Source of the DNA: Unio delphinus
Taxonomy: Eukaryota; Mollusca; Bivalvia; Unionida; Unionidae
DNA: 64,000 bases
NCBI GenBank assembly: GCA_029339505.1
Contig: JAQISU010000118.1
Location: 4,081,501-4,145,500 of the forward strand
Reading direction: 5' to 3'
Part shown: positions 48,701 to 61,326 of the stretch, piece by piece
Numbering within the stretch: position 1 is the first letter of the stretch
Layout of the letters: every line of letters begins with the position of its first letter
Program-made: the position numbers and the translations under genes
Notes under the pieces: generated by a model
Seen by the model: only the letters and a program-made list of their open reading frames with translations
The model's database searches: none
Told to the model about the DNA's origin: nothing

Positions 48701-51700
48701 TATTCAAATATGAGTAGAAAAGGGAATACACACCAGGTGTTGAATGTTTTTGAAATGTCGGATTTCATGGACCCTTAGCTGTCTAAAAAGGATAATTTGT
48801 AAAATACATTAATTACTCCAACATTGCTCTTGCAATTATTGACAACTTTTAAAAATTACTGTCCATTTAGGTAAATAGGGAATAACATTCACTTGCCCTA
48901 AAGTATTTTTCATTTATAGAATAAAGCAACAACATAATTTTCTTATAAGCATCTTAAATTTATAACAGTTTAAGTGATTTGCAAAAGATTGTTATTACTA
49001 ATAATACTAATTTTTTACTTTTAAATTCTTCAAAATGTTAGAAATAAGTAAATAGATGACTGGTCATACCGAGGGGATTCAGGTTTACTTCTTAGGATTC
49101 AAATTTGCTGGGTAGTTGGACAGCCATTAATGTGAGTTCATCATTTTTCTTGAATGGACAGATTGTAGGAAAATATAGATGAGTAAATGGAGGCATTTTA
49201 GATGTGATAAACAATGTCTTTGAAATAATAAAATATGTCAGTAACAAATCCACTGCACAAGTACTGCCTGGTGTTCTGTGACAGTTGTTTCCCATCCTAG
49301 ATATGCCAACCAGTCTGGATTGTGGATGAAATTGTTACAAATTTTGATTGAAAATTCTTAACTCCAAATTGATGAAATTTTATGGAGAAAAAAAAAATTG
49401 GATGTTCTGTTTATTCTCACTAAACCAAAATTATGCATATGTATGAATAGAAAATGCTATAGCCTGAAGAGAAGTTTATTTCTCTTTAAGACCGTACCCA
49501 TTCTGAACTGGCTGCCTTTTTTCCAAAAATCTGATTCTAGAATTTTTGGAAAGCTGAGGTAAGCATCTCCTTTATTGGTTTAGTTGTCCAGGTGTTTATA
49601 GTTGGACAATTGTTATGTCAAAGGTGAGCAGTATAAGGCATATGTACATGTGTGTGTAAAAACTTTGTTTAATGTTTCAAATTTTATTTGACCATAGATG
49701 CCAAACATATTGTACATAATTGTATATACAGCAAATTAAATTGAGATTTTTAATTTTCTTTTACCTACATGGTGATAGCATAGGATTTTAATTATCAAAA
49801 TGAATTTTGAATGTGTTGTAGTTTTATTAAAATTTGAGTATAATGTATCAATTGAATGTGTGTCTTTCCTGGAAAAGTACAAATGGAATGGGTTTCCCTT
49901 TACTGTAAGTAATGCTAATTGTTGTTGTGACATATTTCAGGGGTGGGAGAGTTTACATTTTTTGCGTGAAAATAAGGGTAGAATGTCAGTAAGATTAAAA
50001 GAGTAAAAAAAATTAACTTTTTTCTTGGGTATGAAATATTTCTGAACTTAGTGACTTTCAGATGGCATGGGAATAGTAAAAAGTTATTTTTACTGACCCC
50101 ATCCCCCCCACCCTTTGCAGGCTCAGGGATATAGAATAGGCCCAGTGCACCCCACTGCATTTTGTTAAAAAGAAACAAAAAACTAATCTTTCATTTTACC
50201 AGACTTTCACAACAATGAACAATGAAATTCAGAGAGTTCTTGCAATATTACATTTCTGTTTTTCTTTGATGTATATAATTAGATTCCATGTAAATAAATT
50301 CCTATTACTAGACTTAATTTACTGATTCTGTTTGCTGTAAAGTTGGACGTGATTATGGTATGACCTTGCAGTCATCTATCATCAGTACATTAACAATTGC
50401 ATGTTACTCTGAAGTCAATATTTCTGTTCTAATTTCAGTGCAAGTTGGAATATGGGCTTTGTGATCATGATATTAGATGAGTTTGATAACGGGTGAGATT
50501 TAATTACATTAATAGGGTGATCTTGCATCTTTTTGACTGCTAAGAATATTATATTTTATTCTGATTTTTATCAAACTTCATAGATAGGCATCATCATGTG
50601 CAGTATTTTATGGTAGGTGGTATACCCAATGCTATTACATGTACTTTCAAATTTGAAATTTATATTTTTGTATTTTGAGTTATTAGTTTTTTTTAAAAAG
50701 TAATTATGATGAGTAAAGAAACTCGTGATCATACATGAAACACAACCCTATGAAATATCATTTCCATATGACAAGATAAGACTCAATATATGAATTTATG
50801 CTTTTTGTCTGTAAATTTTACTTTTTAAAGATCTTGGATGACTTTGATTAAGAGAAGAAACTAAACATTTCAAATATGCTTTTATCTTTGGAAAGAACTT
50901 TTGTCAGGCTACAGTAAAATAGGTGAAATTGACAAGGTTTGAGAGTTCACATAAGCTGTGTTTGGACAATAATGCATAAACCTGCTTATTGATGTGCTCA
51001 AATGTTAGGTATTTAAGCCAGGTGAGCAATATCAGGTCTTGTGCCTCTTGTTTTTTAGTTCTATATCTCTGAAGACTTAAACAATATTCAGGTTGTCTCT
51101 GAAGCATCTGTTTCATACTTATAAAGTTGGCAGCTTCATTGATTCCAAAAAATGTTGCATATCTAGAGTTCGTCGTATTTATTATTTCTTAATGCGCATT
51201 TGTGCCTTTAACATTTCATGAATATGACCCTGAACTCCCAATTTCTCCCCACCCCTTAAGAAAACCCCATAGAGAGTTGTTTTACAGTAGAAGTTACATG
51301 CTGGTGAAGTACATCAGTTCTTCTTTTTAGAAGCAAAATGTTTGACATAAGTGTATTGCTATAACAACTTGATGAAATAGTTTTTATTTAAAATCATTCC
51401 AGTATACAGTCTTTTTACTGTGGTTGATTTAGTAGACTTGACTTTAATAGCAGCCATGCTTTTGAGTGATTTCTTGCACATAACAAGTGATGCGGTGCGG
51501 TTGTGATCACACCATTTTGATCTCACCTATTCTGTAGATACAGGTTGAAGGAGGAGTCAAATTTTTGTATGGAAGTGGATCTTGAGAGGGTATTACATCC
51601 CTTTTGATATTTTTGACTGTCCTAACGTTTTTCTGCATTTCAGTTCATTTCCTCTTCCACCCAACAATTTCTGTTTTTCAAACTGTCCTTTGTTAAATTT

Positions 51701-51966
51701 TAATGGACATCCAGGGTGTATCAGATTGCAGCACCATTTCAATAAGCATATTTAAAACATACAAAAAGCTTTTCTAAAAACAACTATAGCATTATGGGGG
51801 AATTCATTTGCAAGTTTTAAAGCTTCAATTTAATTAGGTGAGATCTTGTGATAATCATTCGTCACTAAGAAATTGACTTGTATCATTTATAGCAGTGTCT
51901 TATCCGGCACTGAAAGTACGTGTAATTTATCTTGCAATTAAACCAAAATAATTTGTGTTGGTAAGT

Positions 51967-52042
51967 AGTAAATATTGTAAATGGGCATTACACAACCTCC
52001 ATTGAGTAAATATTGTAAATGGGCATTACACAACCTCCATTG
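51967..52042. repeat. 38-bp tandem duplication
   Basis: AGTAAATATTGTAAATGGGC plus the following 18 bp occur at 51967 and 52005 without visible differences. Confidence 0.93.
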
Positions 52043-52272
52043 AGGGACTATGGATGCTTATACAGTTGCATATGTTATTGAAAAGGTGATTGATGTTTAC
52101 AGCAGCATGCATGTTGTGTACCTATTTACATTTCCAATGAAATTTATACTAAGAAAAATGGCCTTTCCATTGGACCTTTAGTTAGCATAAGTATTGGGAC
52201 CAAAACCCTGTGAAAGTTGGTATGATATTGTGCATGCATTGTGTATGTTGGAGAATTTTATTAAAACAAATA

Positions 52273-53022
52273 CAGATCTGCCAACTCGTATGATTTTCCC
52301 ATTAGTTACACACGCCTTTAGTATCTCAAGCCACTTCTTATTTCCAAGTGTTTGCTTCTCAAATCCTGTACAACCTTCCAGTGGTAAAAATCAGAATAAT
52401 TGGTTCATCTGTGTTTAATTTTGGATCCAGGTTTCATATTAAAATTAGTGAAATTAGCAATAGGGAACCAGACACCTTACAGCAGTGCCCCAGACGCTTT
52501 AAACTGTACCTATTTGTTCATTTGAAGCATCTGCTTGATCAGACTGTTGATTTTATATTTAAAAAAATTAGAGAAATGGTGAACAGAAAGTTTTGCATGC
52601 TAATGTAGAATGAGAAAATAAGCTTCTAGAAGAGTGTTAATAATCTTCACGGAATAATAAATATGAGTATTCAGATTCTTGTGAATAATAGCTGGAAAGG
52701 ACAATTAAATTTATTGGACATCTCGTTTTGGAAGGGGAGATGTTATTGCTGTCATCATGTTAAATAGAAAAAGAATTTCCAAGAATTATATAAAGTTGAG
52801 AGATAGCAACAAACCATTGAGTTGCATAGTGTTTGGGACTAACGTTTGTGCAACTGTACTAGTGGTAAATAAAGTCTACATGTAGTTTACAACCTTTTCA
52901 GTTGAGCATGATGTTTTTGTTGCTGGGTCAAACTTTTAATTACGTTTTCCAGCTTTACAATGGCAGTTATTGATATTTTGGTACACCTTACTGAGATGGA
53001 CTCATAAGGGTTGGCAGGTCTA
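52273..53022. mobile_element. Non-autonomous hAT element of the CAGACCTGCC family
   Basis: Left end CAGATCTGCCAACTCG, right end GGTTGGCAGGTCTA; together they match the termini of the 28987-30523 relic. Flanking octamers AACAAATA and CAGATATA match at only 5 of 8, so the duplication is decayed or absent. There is no coding capacity. The left 110 bp recur at about 55236-55317 as a fragment, and the right end matches 27820-27993. Confidence 0.7.
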
Positions 53023-54500
53023 CAGATATACAAGATGGATGCATGATAACTATTTTATCTAGTTGACTAAGCCCTTGGAATATTCTACTTCGAATCATTC
53101 TTGGCAGACTTTGGGACTGAATAATAATTTTATGTACAAATTTAGTAACCATTAAATCTGACATGTACATTCTACCAGTGTGATGGAATTTTCCTTATAG
53201 ACGACTGGGCACCAATTTCGAACATTTCTGATGAATGTTTGAGAGTGTAGTAGCTTTTGAAATACATACAAATGTAGACATAAATGTCACAAATCTGACT
53301 TTCAGGGATGACATCTCGAGCCTTTGCAGAAGATAAAATTTGTGGAAAGGTCCAAGACAATTGAAGTGATTTGTCCATTATCGTTTTGTCAGTCATTCGC
53401 TTGTTGCTGCAGTAATTATTTTCTTTATGCAAAATATGTTGTTTAATAGATCAGCATAACAGTTTTCTTTCAGGTTGTATTGTCTTTGTCATTGTTGTGG
53501 CAGTCTTAATCACCATGGTTATTGTAATGAACATAGTCCTTTTTCAGACTACGTCAGTCCTCTTTCATATTGCACTATGAATACAATATCTAAACAAAGT
53601 TTTTTTCTCAATTGCAAGGAAATCGCACTGCATTCTTAACAACTTCTGATAACTTTTCACAAGCACACAAGTAAACAGCAATGCCATCTAACAAGGAAAT
53701 GCAAAACCTATCTAGTTTACTTTGAACTGGTAATTTATGCTTCCATCTCATTTTTTATGTATCTGTTTCAGTGTACCGACTATTTATTTCACATTTCATT
53801 GAAATATAAATTAAACTTCTACTATTTATGTGCCAATAAATATACCTACTTGTGTGGCAGGTCTGGTGTTTTCTAAAATCTGCAAAACATTCTTGATACT
53901 TCATCAGTTAACATTTAGATATTAACCAATATATTGTCTATACAGTTAGGTTAAACCTGTCTTCAATGATCACCTGTTTTGAGAGACCAGATTCTTGATG
54001 CACAGATTCATTGATTGCATAGTATTATTACCCTACATGAGAAACATTTTTGGTAGAAAGGGCACCTTAAGTACAGGTTTCCACTGTACCACAAGTTTGT
54101 ATATAACTTAGTATTTAATACAAATAATGTTTGTAACAAAACGTGTATGTAACTGAAAATAAAGTCGTTCAAGAAGAATATTTTTTTTTTGTTCTTGGCA
54201 GTTAACTGATTTAAAGGAAGGGAATGTAAGTCTGTTCATATTTGCAGCTTTATTTATGAGCAAAATAATACGTTGTTTTGTATTGAAAGACAGTTGTTGC
54301 ATCTGGCTACCATGGTGTCATTGGGCATGACACTACTTGCCTTGGCACAATGTCATCATGGTTTTGCAACACCACATCAAAACAAAACATCCATTGTTTA
54401 ATGATACCACAAAATCGACCCTATCTGGTACACTGAGAAAGAAAATTAATTTAAAGTATAATTAATGTTTTCTTGCTAGAGGTGGTTTTACTTTTATTTT
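53023..54500. other. AT-rich region without recognised features
   Basis: No coding, RNA or repeat feature that I can support. It is low in CpG, like the kinase introns. Confidence 0.65.
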
Positions 54501-54615
54501 GGGGGCTCCGAGTGGTCTAAAGTGCTCACCATTATGGATCACTACAATCTCACCTGTTTGTGTGGGTTCTAGTCTTGTGCTTAGCCAATGTGGGTTACAT
54601 GAAAAAGCTTGGGAA
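54501..54615 (+). mobile_element. tRNA-derived SINE family B, truncated
   Basis: Begins GGGGGCTCCGAGTGGTCTAA and includes GTGGGTTCTAGTCTTGTG (degenerate B box) and GCCAATGTGGGTTACATGA, matching the 5' 100 bp of the copy at 20127-20372. The 3' part is missing. Confidence 0.78.
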
Positions 54616-55235
54616 AACACAAAATTCAATGCAGTCGAGTAGGTTGTCTGTGCATGTCTACCGATGCCCCCAACGATTTCTTTGATATAGATATGACCGT
54701 CGAGGCAAGATTCGTATATACTGCTCTGATCCCATTGGCAGATATCTTGACCAGTCGTCTTTGTTACAGTGGTATGTCAAAGTATGCCATGCGCATTACC
54801 CACTTCAACCACGAGGATGGTTCTCAAGAAATCTTAAGCGGTAGGTTTTAATTCCATCAGTAAATACGCATGTGGCAATTGAGTGGTATCGTCACTGGCA
54901 TAATTCAGCCAGGGTATTCCTGATTGTCTAGCCAAGAGTAGAAATTTTTACAAACTCAGTTGTACTTTAACCACTTCATCCAGCAATTAACAAGTTAAGG
55001 AATAGTAGATCATGGCTTTGTTGTTTGCAGTTTGAGTCTACTTATATTCGAGTATATACGATAGAGTGCCTCTCAGCTTCGACAATTTAAGAACAATTAA
55101 TGCGGCTATAATTATTGAGTTTATTGGAAAATACTGAGACAATAACCAGGAACGTAATACATTTTTATATTTTTTTTGATAGTACAACAGAAATTCTTGC
55201 ATTACAAAACCATGTTCGTGGATTATTTTTCATCA

Positions 55236-55409
55236 GTCACGCACGCCTTTAGCATCTGAAGCCACTTCTTATTTCCAAGTGTTTACTTCTCAAATCCTGT
55301 ACAACCTTCAAGTGGTACATCTGTTGATGTATTCAACTAGCCACATCTCAAATCCTGTACAACCTTCAAGTGGTACATCTGTTGGTGTATCCAACTAGCC
55401 ACATCTCTT
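55236..55409. repeat. Fragment of the 52273 element with a 58-bp duplication
   Basis: About 80 bp (CACGCCTTTAGCATCTGAAG, then CCACTTCTTATTTCCAAGTG) match the left part of the element at 52273. The segment starting TCTCAAATCCTGTACAACC is tandemly duplicated (55288 and 55346). Confidence 0.82.
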
Positions 55410-55804
55410 GATAATGAAGAGTAGCTAAAGTGCAACGAATCTCTTCACACAGGGAGAAATCGTATTCATCGCTAATTGTAACATTTGTTTAACACAATGA
55501 ATGTTTCGTGCTCTGAAAAAGTATTCGCTCTCGCGTATTTGCATAAACTAGTGGTCGAGTTGGCACAGGGAATCCGCCGGCAAACTAAACAAAACATTTT
55601 GATAAGAATACATATGTCGCGTAGCCTTAAATTCGCAAGGATTTTATCATTCCGAGGAAAGAGTGTTTTAAAACAACTCGGAAATTCACAAGTCTTGAAT
55701 GGTGACATTGTCTCCAGTGTAACACTGATGACGGAAACCGTGGTATGTTGTGTCTGATAATGTGCTTTTATGTTGCTGGGTGTATTTGTTAAGACTCGAT
55801 CGAT

Positions 55805-56089
55805 CCGGTTGCTTATAGTGTTCAGAGCGTCCGCCTCATGCGAGAGGCGATGGGTTCGATCCCCAGCCGAACATACCAGTTCCTGACAAAAATGGTACTA
55901 ACAGCTGCATCGCTTGGTGTTCAGCATTAAGAGGTTAGTGTTAGGACTGGTTGGCCTCATGTCAGGATAATGTGACTGGGTGGGGCATCATGATACATGT
56001 CGTCGGCATGATGCCCCAGTGCTTGACATCACTGTAAACTGCCACACTGCAGGCATCGTAGAGATAACTGATTTTTCTTTTAAAGCTAC
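55805..56089 (+). mobile_element. tRNA-derived SINE family A, copy 3
   Basis: The B box GGGTTCGATCCCCAG at 55852-55866 is the closest to a real tRNA among the copies, suggesting the youngest insertion. The body contains AGCATTAAGAGGTTAGTGTT and GGCATGATGCCCCAGTGCTT, and it ends TTTAAAGCTAC at 56089. Confidence 0.85.
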
Positions 56090-56110
56090 TTTCGGAGTTC
56101 AAATTATTTA

Positions 56111-56148
56111 CTCTCTCTCTCTCTCTCCCCCCCCCCCCCCTCTCTCTC

Positions 56149-56201
<53 letters not shown>
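56111..56201. repeat. (CT)n microsatellite with poly-C interruption
   Basis: About 91 bp of CT dinucleotides interrupted by a C run at about 56127-56140. It starts 21 bp after the end of SINE copy 3. Confidence 0.95.
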
Positions 56202-56203
<2 letters not shown>

Positions 56204-57041
56204 GTAAGGAGTAAAATCGCTATTTACGTTACACTTGAATCTGTACAATGTGTCAGACTGCACTATTATTCTAAATTGTCCATTTATGAAACTTTAATTC
56301 GCGTCATCGAAACACTTATATCAACGAAGAGTATTGTGTTTGTCATAGTCTTTCCCAAGAATCAGCTTTCGTATACTGTTCAAATAACAACTGTATGCAA
56401 CTGTTCAAATCATGTGTCGTTTGAGTTTCACGTGAATGTGTACAAAATACTGGTAAATGCGATCTTGCAGCACGATACGATTCCTCGCCAAAAGTTTCCA
56501 ATTGAATAATAATCTGGACCGACCAAAAAATGGTAGTGACAGTATGGAGACTATCAGACATGTACAAGGTAAGCAAAATCCGTATACTCTCATCTGTGAA
56601 CTTTGCACCACAATTGAAACACTGTACTTGATTTCCGTGTCACAAACAGACGAATTCTACACTTGTTAAAGATTTGAGACTGGAGCCTTCAAAATATTTA
56701 GGACCTTTTCAACTGAACGTCCGGAATCAACTGCCAAAGTTACACTAGCAGGATAAAGCCTCGGAAAACACATTCTTCTTTGACTCATTATTTTCGATGC
56801 CTTTATTCTGTTCAAAGAGGATAATGAATTTATGGCTAAAATACATAAAGGGACAAATCGTATGGCAACGCTTGCAAGGCCATGATGCAACATTAATGTC
56901 GCAAGGTACATCATGAAACTCGACTAACTTGAATTTAAAGTCAGTATGTCATCCCGTGGTTTTTGTGTGGGATTCGTTAGTCTCAGTTAAAGTATCTTGT
57001 CTCAATGATCAATGAAGACTAACATTCGTGAGTCCTATACC

Positions 57042-58348
57042 CAATGTTGCCAGATACTTTTTTCAATTCCTGCACGTATACCTTTAAAAAGCAGCCCAAA
57101 AACCGCCCAACTTATATATTAAAATCTGAAGAGTAAATAAGAACCAAATACCATAAATTAAGTATCACTACAAACATTTATTCATATGTAACTTCAAAGT
57201 ATTCCTCAGTTAGAACGTCCTCGTCGTGATCAGCAGATTCAGTTGTCGCATAAATTTTCGAATTGAAATTACTCAGCATTGCTGTAGATGGGACAAATCC
57301 GTTGCAACAGATCCCGTTGCGCTTCATATAGCTTTGAATGCGTAACAAAGCTTCCATCATGCCTTGCCCCATTCTGTTTCTTAGTTTCATTTTATTCAGA
57401 TTCATTTGAGAGAAGGTTCTTTCGATGGCTGTATGGCAACCCCAACACACATAAGGCAAAATGTCCCAGTTATAGAAAGTCAAAAACTCTGCAAGCGTCT
57501 GTATAATTTGCTACAGTTATGCAAAACTGCTCAACTTCGTTATCACTATAGTGTGGCCAAGAGATTAAACTTATTTACATACACTGCTGCTCCAGGTCTC
57601 CCAAATTTCCCTTGTACAGGGTTAAAAAGGACAACTTTGACAAATGCGGCTTCTGTGCTCCCGAAAGTGTGGTGATCAGCCTCAGATTCAATCTGCTCAA
57701 CATTTGCCGGCAATCTCTGACGCAGTTCCCTTAGTAGATCCAACAGAAAATGACAACCGCGCTCTTTTATTTGGTCTGCCAAAGAGCCCTCAATTTTTGG
57801 AGTAGTGCAGCAGCAAGTTGAATTCAATGCCAACGTTTTTGATGTACTGTTTCTCGTACTGTGACCACTTTCCCGTATTAAACTATAACTGAAAGTGATA
57901 TTTAGCAAATAAAGAATGAACTACTTCGATTTCAAGCGATTCAGTTTAACAATATTATAACACTGATAAAGTGATAATATAACATCTGCCTACAGGCTAC
58001 AGTATATATATGCTATTGATATGCTAGCTTAATTGAAATATGGAACTAGATGCGCGCTTCGTTCTTCCAGTTCCGGAATTTTAAAAATAAATTTAAGTAT
58101 GTGAGATAACATCTATGGAGATACGTCCAGAATAATGGATTCATTAAGATTTTTAGATATTATCGTCACTAGCGCCAATTTTAAATTGAAAGCGGATAAT
58201 TTAGTAGCAATTTGATGCAACCCAAATTACGGCGACACAAATCATCCACCAGCCCAAAAAAACCGCAACCCGCAAACTAAATATGTTTCACGCAACCAAA
58301 TTTAGAAAGGAGCCCAATTGGGAAAAAACCGCGGATCTGGCAACTCTG
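57042..58348 (-). mobile_element. Complete hAT transposon relic (1.3 kb) with perfect target duplication
   Basis: The left end CAATGTTGCCAGATAC and the right end, reverse-complemented, CAGAGTTGCCAGATCC are imperfect inverted repeats. The flanking octamer CCTATACC is present at 57034-57041 and 58349-58356 without mismatch, which fixes both boundaries. The minus strand carries transposase remnants (57178-57908). The right 100 bp (reverse complement GCGGTTTTTTCCC, TTTGGGCTGG-like) are typical non-coding end sequence. Confidence 0.92.
57178..57908 (-). pseudogene. hAT transposase C-terminal remnant, frameshifted
   Basis: Minus-strand frame 57546-57908 has Ala-Asp-Gln-Ile-Lys-Glu-Arg-Gly-Cys-His-Phe and Leu-Leu-Arg-Glu-Leu. 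It ends at a stop and the sequence continues in another frame (57178-57483) with Tyr-Asn-Trp-Asp-Ile-Leu-Pro and the block Ala-Ile-Glu-Arg-Thr-Phe-Ser-Gln-Met-Asn-Leu-Asn-Lys-Met-Lys-Leu-Arg-Asn-Arg-Met, ending in acidic residues. The Glu-Arg-x-Phe-Ser-x-Met-Asn...Lys-x-Arg-Asn-Arg pattern is the hAT C-terminal dimerisation region. The N-terminal finger and the first catalytic Asp are absent within the 1.3-kb element, so it was already a deleted copy before the frameshift. Confidence 0.75.
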
Positions 58349-58399
58349 CCTATACCGTAAGATATAGCATGAAACAATTGCAGCAACATAAAAGTTTGT

Positions 58400-60423
58400 C
58401 GACTTATTGACAGTGTATCCAGCTCCGGACATCATCTTAGTACCAAAAACAAAACGTCACACGTTTTGTCTATGAAAGAAACGATGTAATATTTTGGTTG
58501 GATCAGAGATAAGACAAGGAATCAGAGGAAGTATTGAATCACCAAAACCATCGATAACACAGTGGTACAAGTATATTTGAAAAATATTCCGTATGTAACA
58601 AAATAATTGTTGTTAAAGAATATCAGGAACTATCTTTCTACTTGCAACTTTCAAATCGTCTGATCTTCACAAATTCCAAAACTCGTTTATATTTGTTTCC
58701 GAAATTATATTAAAAGGATTGTTTCACACTGAATTATATTCTGTTGTTGTTTGATTAATGTCTTAAGCTCTCTTAATTCTGGATCTAAACGATAAGCTTT
58801 GGAATATATTTCTCACCCATTCGTTAAGGAGTTTATTTATCTCCTTTCCATCGAAAAACTTTATGTTAAATACATGGTTTAATGTTTCTTTCTCTCATTT
58901 CGTTTGCGAGTCTGTGTATAGGGGTTAAAACGACTATATCAAGTTCCAAAATAGTTCAATCGCACGGATTGTTTTACCAGAACCTCTAGGTTCATTAAGA
59001 TCAACTGTGTTATGTCTAGCTACGGGATCCTACACTGACGATGCAGACGATAGTTTTAATGTCTGATATTTTTTGCAGTAAATATTATTAATTTCAATGT
59101 CGGCGGATTGAGAATGAATAACAAGGTATATTTTCTTCTTTCATTGTTTCCATTCACCCAAAACTTAAAAGCCCCATTTATCAAGCTATAATATATTTAT
59201 CAAAACGTACGTGAGCATTGGAGACAATGCGATGACTCAACATTAATATAACCCACAATTTTACCTAAGTTAGTTCCGTTAGACAAGTTAACATTACTTC
59301 CACTTATATACGTATTTTGTTTCCTTGTATCAGCAATTATAAACATCTAACTCAGCATCGTCTATAATCAATATTGTACAATGTCGTTTATGATCATATG
59401 ATCGTCCTTGGTTAAATTAACCCATTATTTTTCTGCCGAGATGTTTTGCGATTTTACTTTCGTAATCGTTTATATCAAGATTTTGGTCATCAGAATATTT
59501 CTTTTGCTGTGGTAACCAAAACATCTTTCTGCGGACGATATTTTGTAGTTGCTTCACTTATTTCATGAAATATCAGTATTTTTACATCGAGCACATGTCG
59601 TAATAAAACTACTGGTACCAAATGTTTCTTCTGAAAAATATTTTCCAAACCCTACATAACAAATTGGATGAAGATTTTCGGCAAACGGAAATGACTAGAT
59701 ACAAGCGAATCCAATCAAGTCAACATCCGGTAATGGTCCGATTATCGCACCTCTGGTCGTCTTGTGTGTTGGATGTTCAAATGTTTTAAAATATCCATGA
59801 TTTTCACCAATTCCAAGAAAACTTCTAGGATAACATCTGTAGGGTTGTATTTACTATTTCATAATCCGCTGTGTCCGTATTCGACGTGACTCTATATCAT
59901 ATCATCGAGATAATCAAACCGAGTTGGTTTCAAACAAATTTCCTCTCTAACAAAACGAGCTGTGACTGACTGAACTGAAACCCAATTACTCAGTAATTGT
60001 CAGCATTATCGGTATTTTTTTATGGCAATATTTTTTCTTCTTCGTGGAGACATTCTCTGCCATAAATAACGCCATTTGGTCTTACAAACTAATCAGTTTT
60101 CATCCTCAGAACTTTGACAGTACCATACTGATCCATGATCATTTTTACTTATTTCGTTAATGAAATCAGATATATCATCGGCATAAAATTTAACAGTTGA
60201 AATATTGTTACTACCTTAGTCCATTCATGTGCATTCTGATCAATAATATTTATCAAAGCTGTCTTTATTTTAATGTTTCGAATCATGTAAAATCTCTGCT
60301 GTTGTTGTTTTTACTATTATGGGAAATTTTAGGTTTTATTCTAGTTTAACGACGTCTTGGACGGACGCTCGGGTATCTTTTAATGTTTCCTCCTCACTTT
60401 TTTAAAAATTATTTTACGTCTTA
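58400..60423 (-). pseudogene. Multiply broken minus-strand coding relics, family unknown
   Basis: No long ORF survives, but the minus strand shows short stop-bounded runs with coding-like composition. Examples are Gly-Ile-Gly-Glu-Asn-His-Gly-Tyr-Phe-Lys-Thr-Phe-Glu-His-Pro near 59800, Asp-Asp-Gln-Asn-Leu-Asp-Ile-Asn-Asp-Tyr near 59480, and Ser-Thr-Val-Lys-Phe-Tyr-Ala-Asp-Asp-Ile-Ser-Asp-Phe near 60180. Stops and frame changes separate them. CpG is common. The stretch precedes the 60424-60969 ORF on the same strand and may be the downstream part of the same element. This is my own translation; none of it matches a protein I can name. Confidence 0.4.
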
Positions 60424-60969
60424 TCAGTTAGACCGTTTCCACGAGTTAGAACGGTAAAATGTTCCGTTACTCCTTTGGCTACACAATTTAACAATAACAA
60501 TTTCATTGCAGCTAACTGCCGTTACAGGATAGGCTCGTTCATAATAGGGTTTGTCGATAGCAGTCAACATTACTGGTTTGGAAATTTTACTCAGGATGGT
60601 AAATCTTTCGTTATGAATGACTGGGTCGTATTTGTCACGGATAATCGAAGTAGCATTGTCTGTTTTTGCTACAATAAATTTTACTTTGGAAAGATATTTT
60701 CGACGATCAAGATAATTATTGAACGTTTCCTCTCGTTGGATGTTCATCATAGCATCGACATCTTTAGTGTCGCGTATGATTTTAAAAGTAGACCACACAT
60801 TAGATGCGCCATTGCTGCGAAATTCTTTCTTGGCGTTGTGAATACAAGTAATCAATTTTTTTGTTGTTGGATCAAACAGATCTCGTATCGGTAAGTCAGG
60901 GCATATTTTGTCAAGATCAAATTTATCTTGAGAACGCTTTATCTTAGATAATCTCACAAATTCATCCAT
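60424..60969 (-). CDS. Hypothetical 181-residue ORF, minus strand
   Basis: An ATG at 60969-60967 opens Met-Asp-Glu-Phe-Val-Arg-Leu-Ser-Lys-Ile-Lys-Arg. The frame extends upstream only through a non-ATG codon. The protein is Lys/Asp/Ile-rich with a middle block Asn-Ala-Lys-Lys-Glu-Phe-Arg-Ser-Asn-Gly-Ala-Ser-Asn-Val-Trp and a later Tyr-Asp-Pro-Val-Ile-His-Asn-Glu-Arg-Phe. No signal peptide or membrane helix is evident. A 181-codon frame in DNA this AT-rich is unlikely by chance, and the antisense 139-codon frame looks like its shadow. Sequence upstream of the ATG is very AT-rich (TATAATTAAGATAAATAG). I do not recognise the family. Neighbouring relics suggest it belongs to a mobile element or integrated viral DNA, but that is inference. 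Confidence 0.5.
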   Translation of the reverse strand: MDEFVRLSKIKRSQDKFDLDKICPDLPIRDLFDPTTKKLITCIHNAKKEFRSNGASNVWSTFKIIRDTKDVDAMMNIQREETFNNYLDRRKYLSKVKFIVAKTDNATSIIRDKYDPVIHNERFTILSKISKPVMLTAIDKPYYERAYPVTAVSCNEIVIVKLCSQRSNGTFYRSNSWKRSN

Positions 60970-61326
60970 ATTATAATTAAGATAAATAGTTAAATAATTA
61001 AATGATTCAAACAAAGAGATAGGCTCTACAATTCCTAGTAACAAAGTTTGCGTAAACGAGTTTTGCGAATATTATATACAAAGCGTTCGTAATGGAAGTA
61101 TGTGACCAAAACCATGTTTGTAATGTGATGTTGGAGTCAGAAGAAAAACGCGGTTGTGTATGCATTTTGGTGGTAAAAAAAATGTAGAGCTCAAAAGATA
61201 TTATGATAAATAAAAATAACTCCGACAATAATGGCAATGTTGTAAACACAGTGGAAGATTATCTATCTAGATTTTCAAAGTACAGATTTACACAAATAAT
61301 AGCTTAAACTAATATTATTATATAAT

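Larger units (their letters stand above)
43681..52272. other. Gene-poor AT-rich region
   Basis: About 8.6 kb with no gene I can support. Small repeats are listed separately. The CpG-poor composition is like that of the kinase introns. All ORFs here are short and without recognisable content. Confidence 0.7.

Noticed and set aside
54609..54851. 80-codon plus ORF after the SINE fragment
   Set aside because: No recognisable motif or splice context, and it begins inside SINE-derived sequence.
55840..55875. tRNA gene suggested by a good B box
   Set aside because: There is no cloverleaf with paired acceptor ends, and the sequence continues into the body of SINE family A.
60475..60894. 139-codon plus-strand ORF
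   Set aside because: Antisense to the longer minus-strand ORF 60424-60969, whose composition is more protein-like; kept only as its shadow, though neither is proven.
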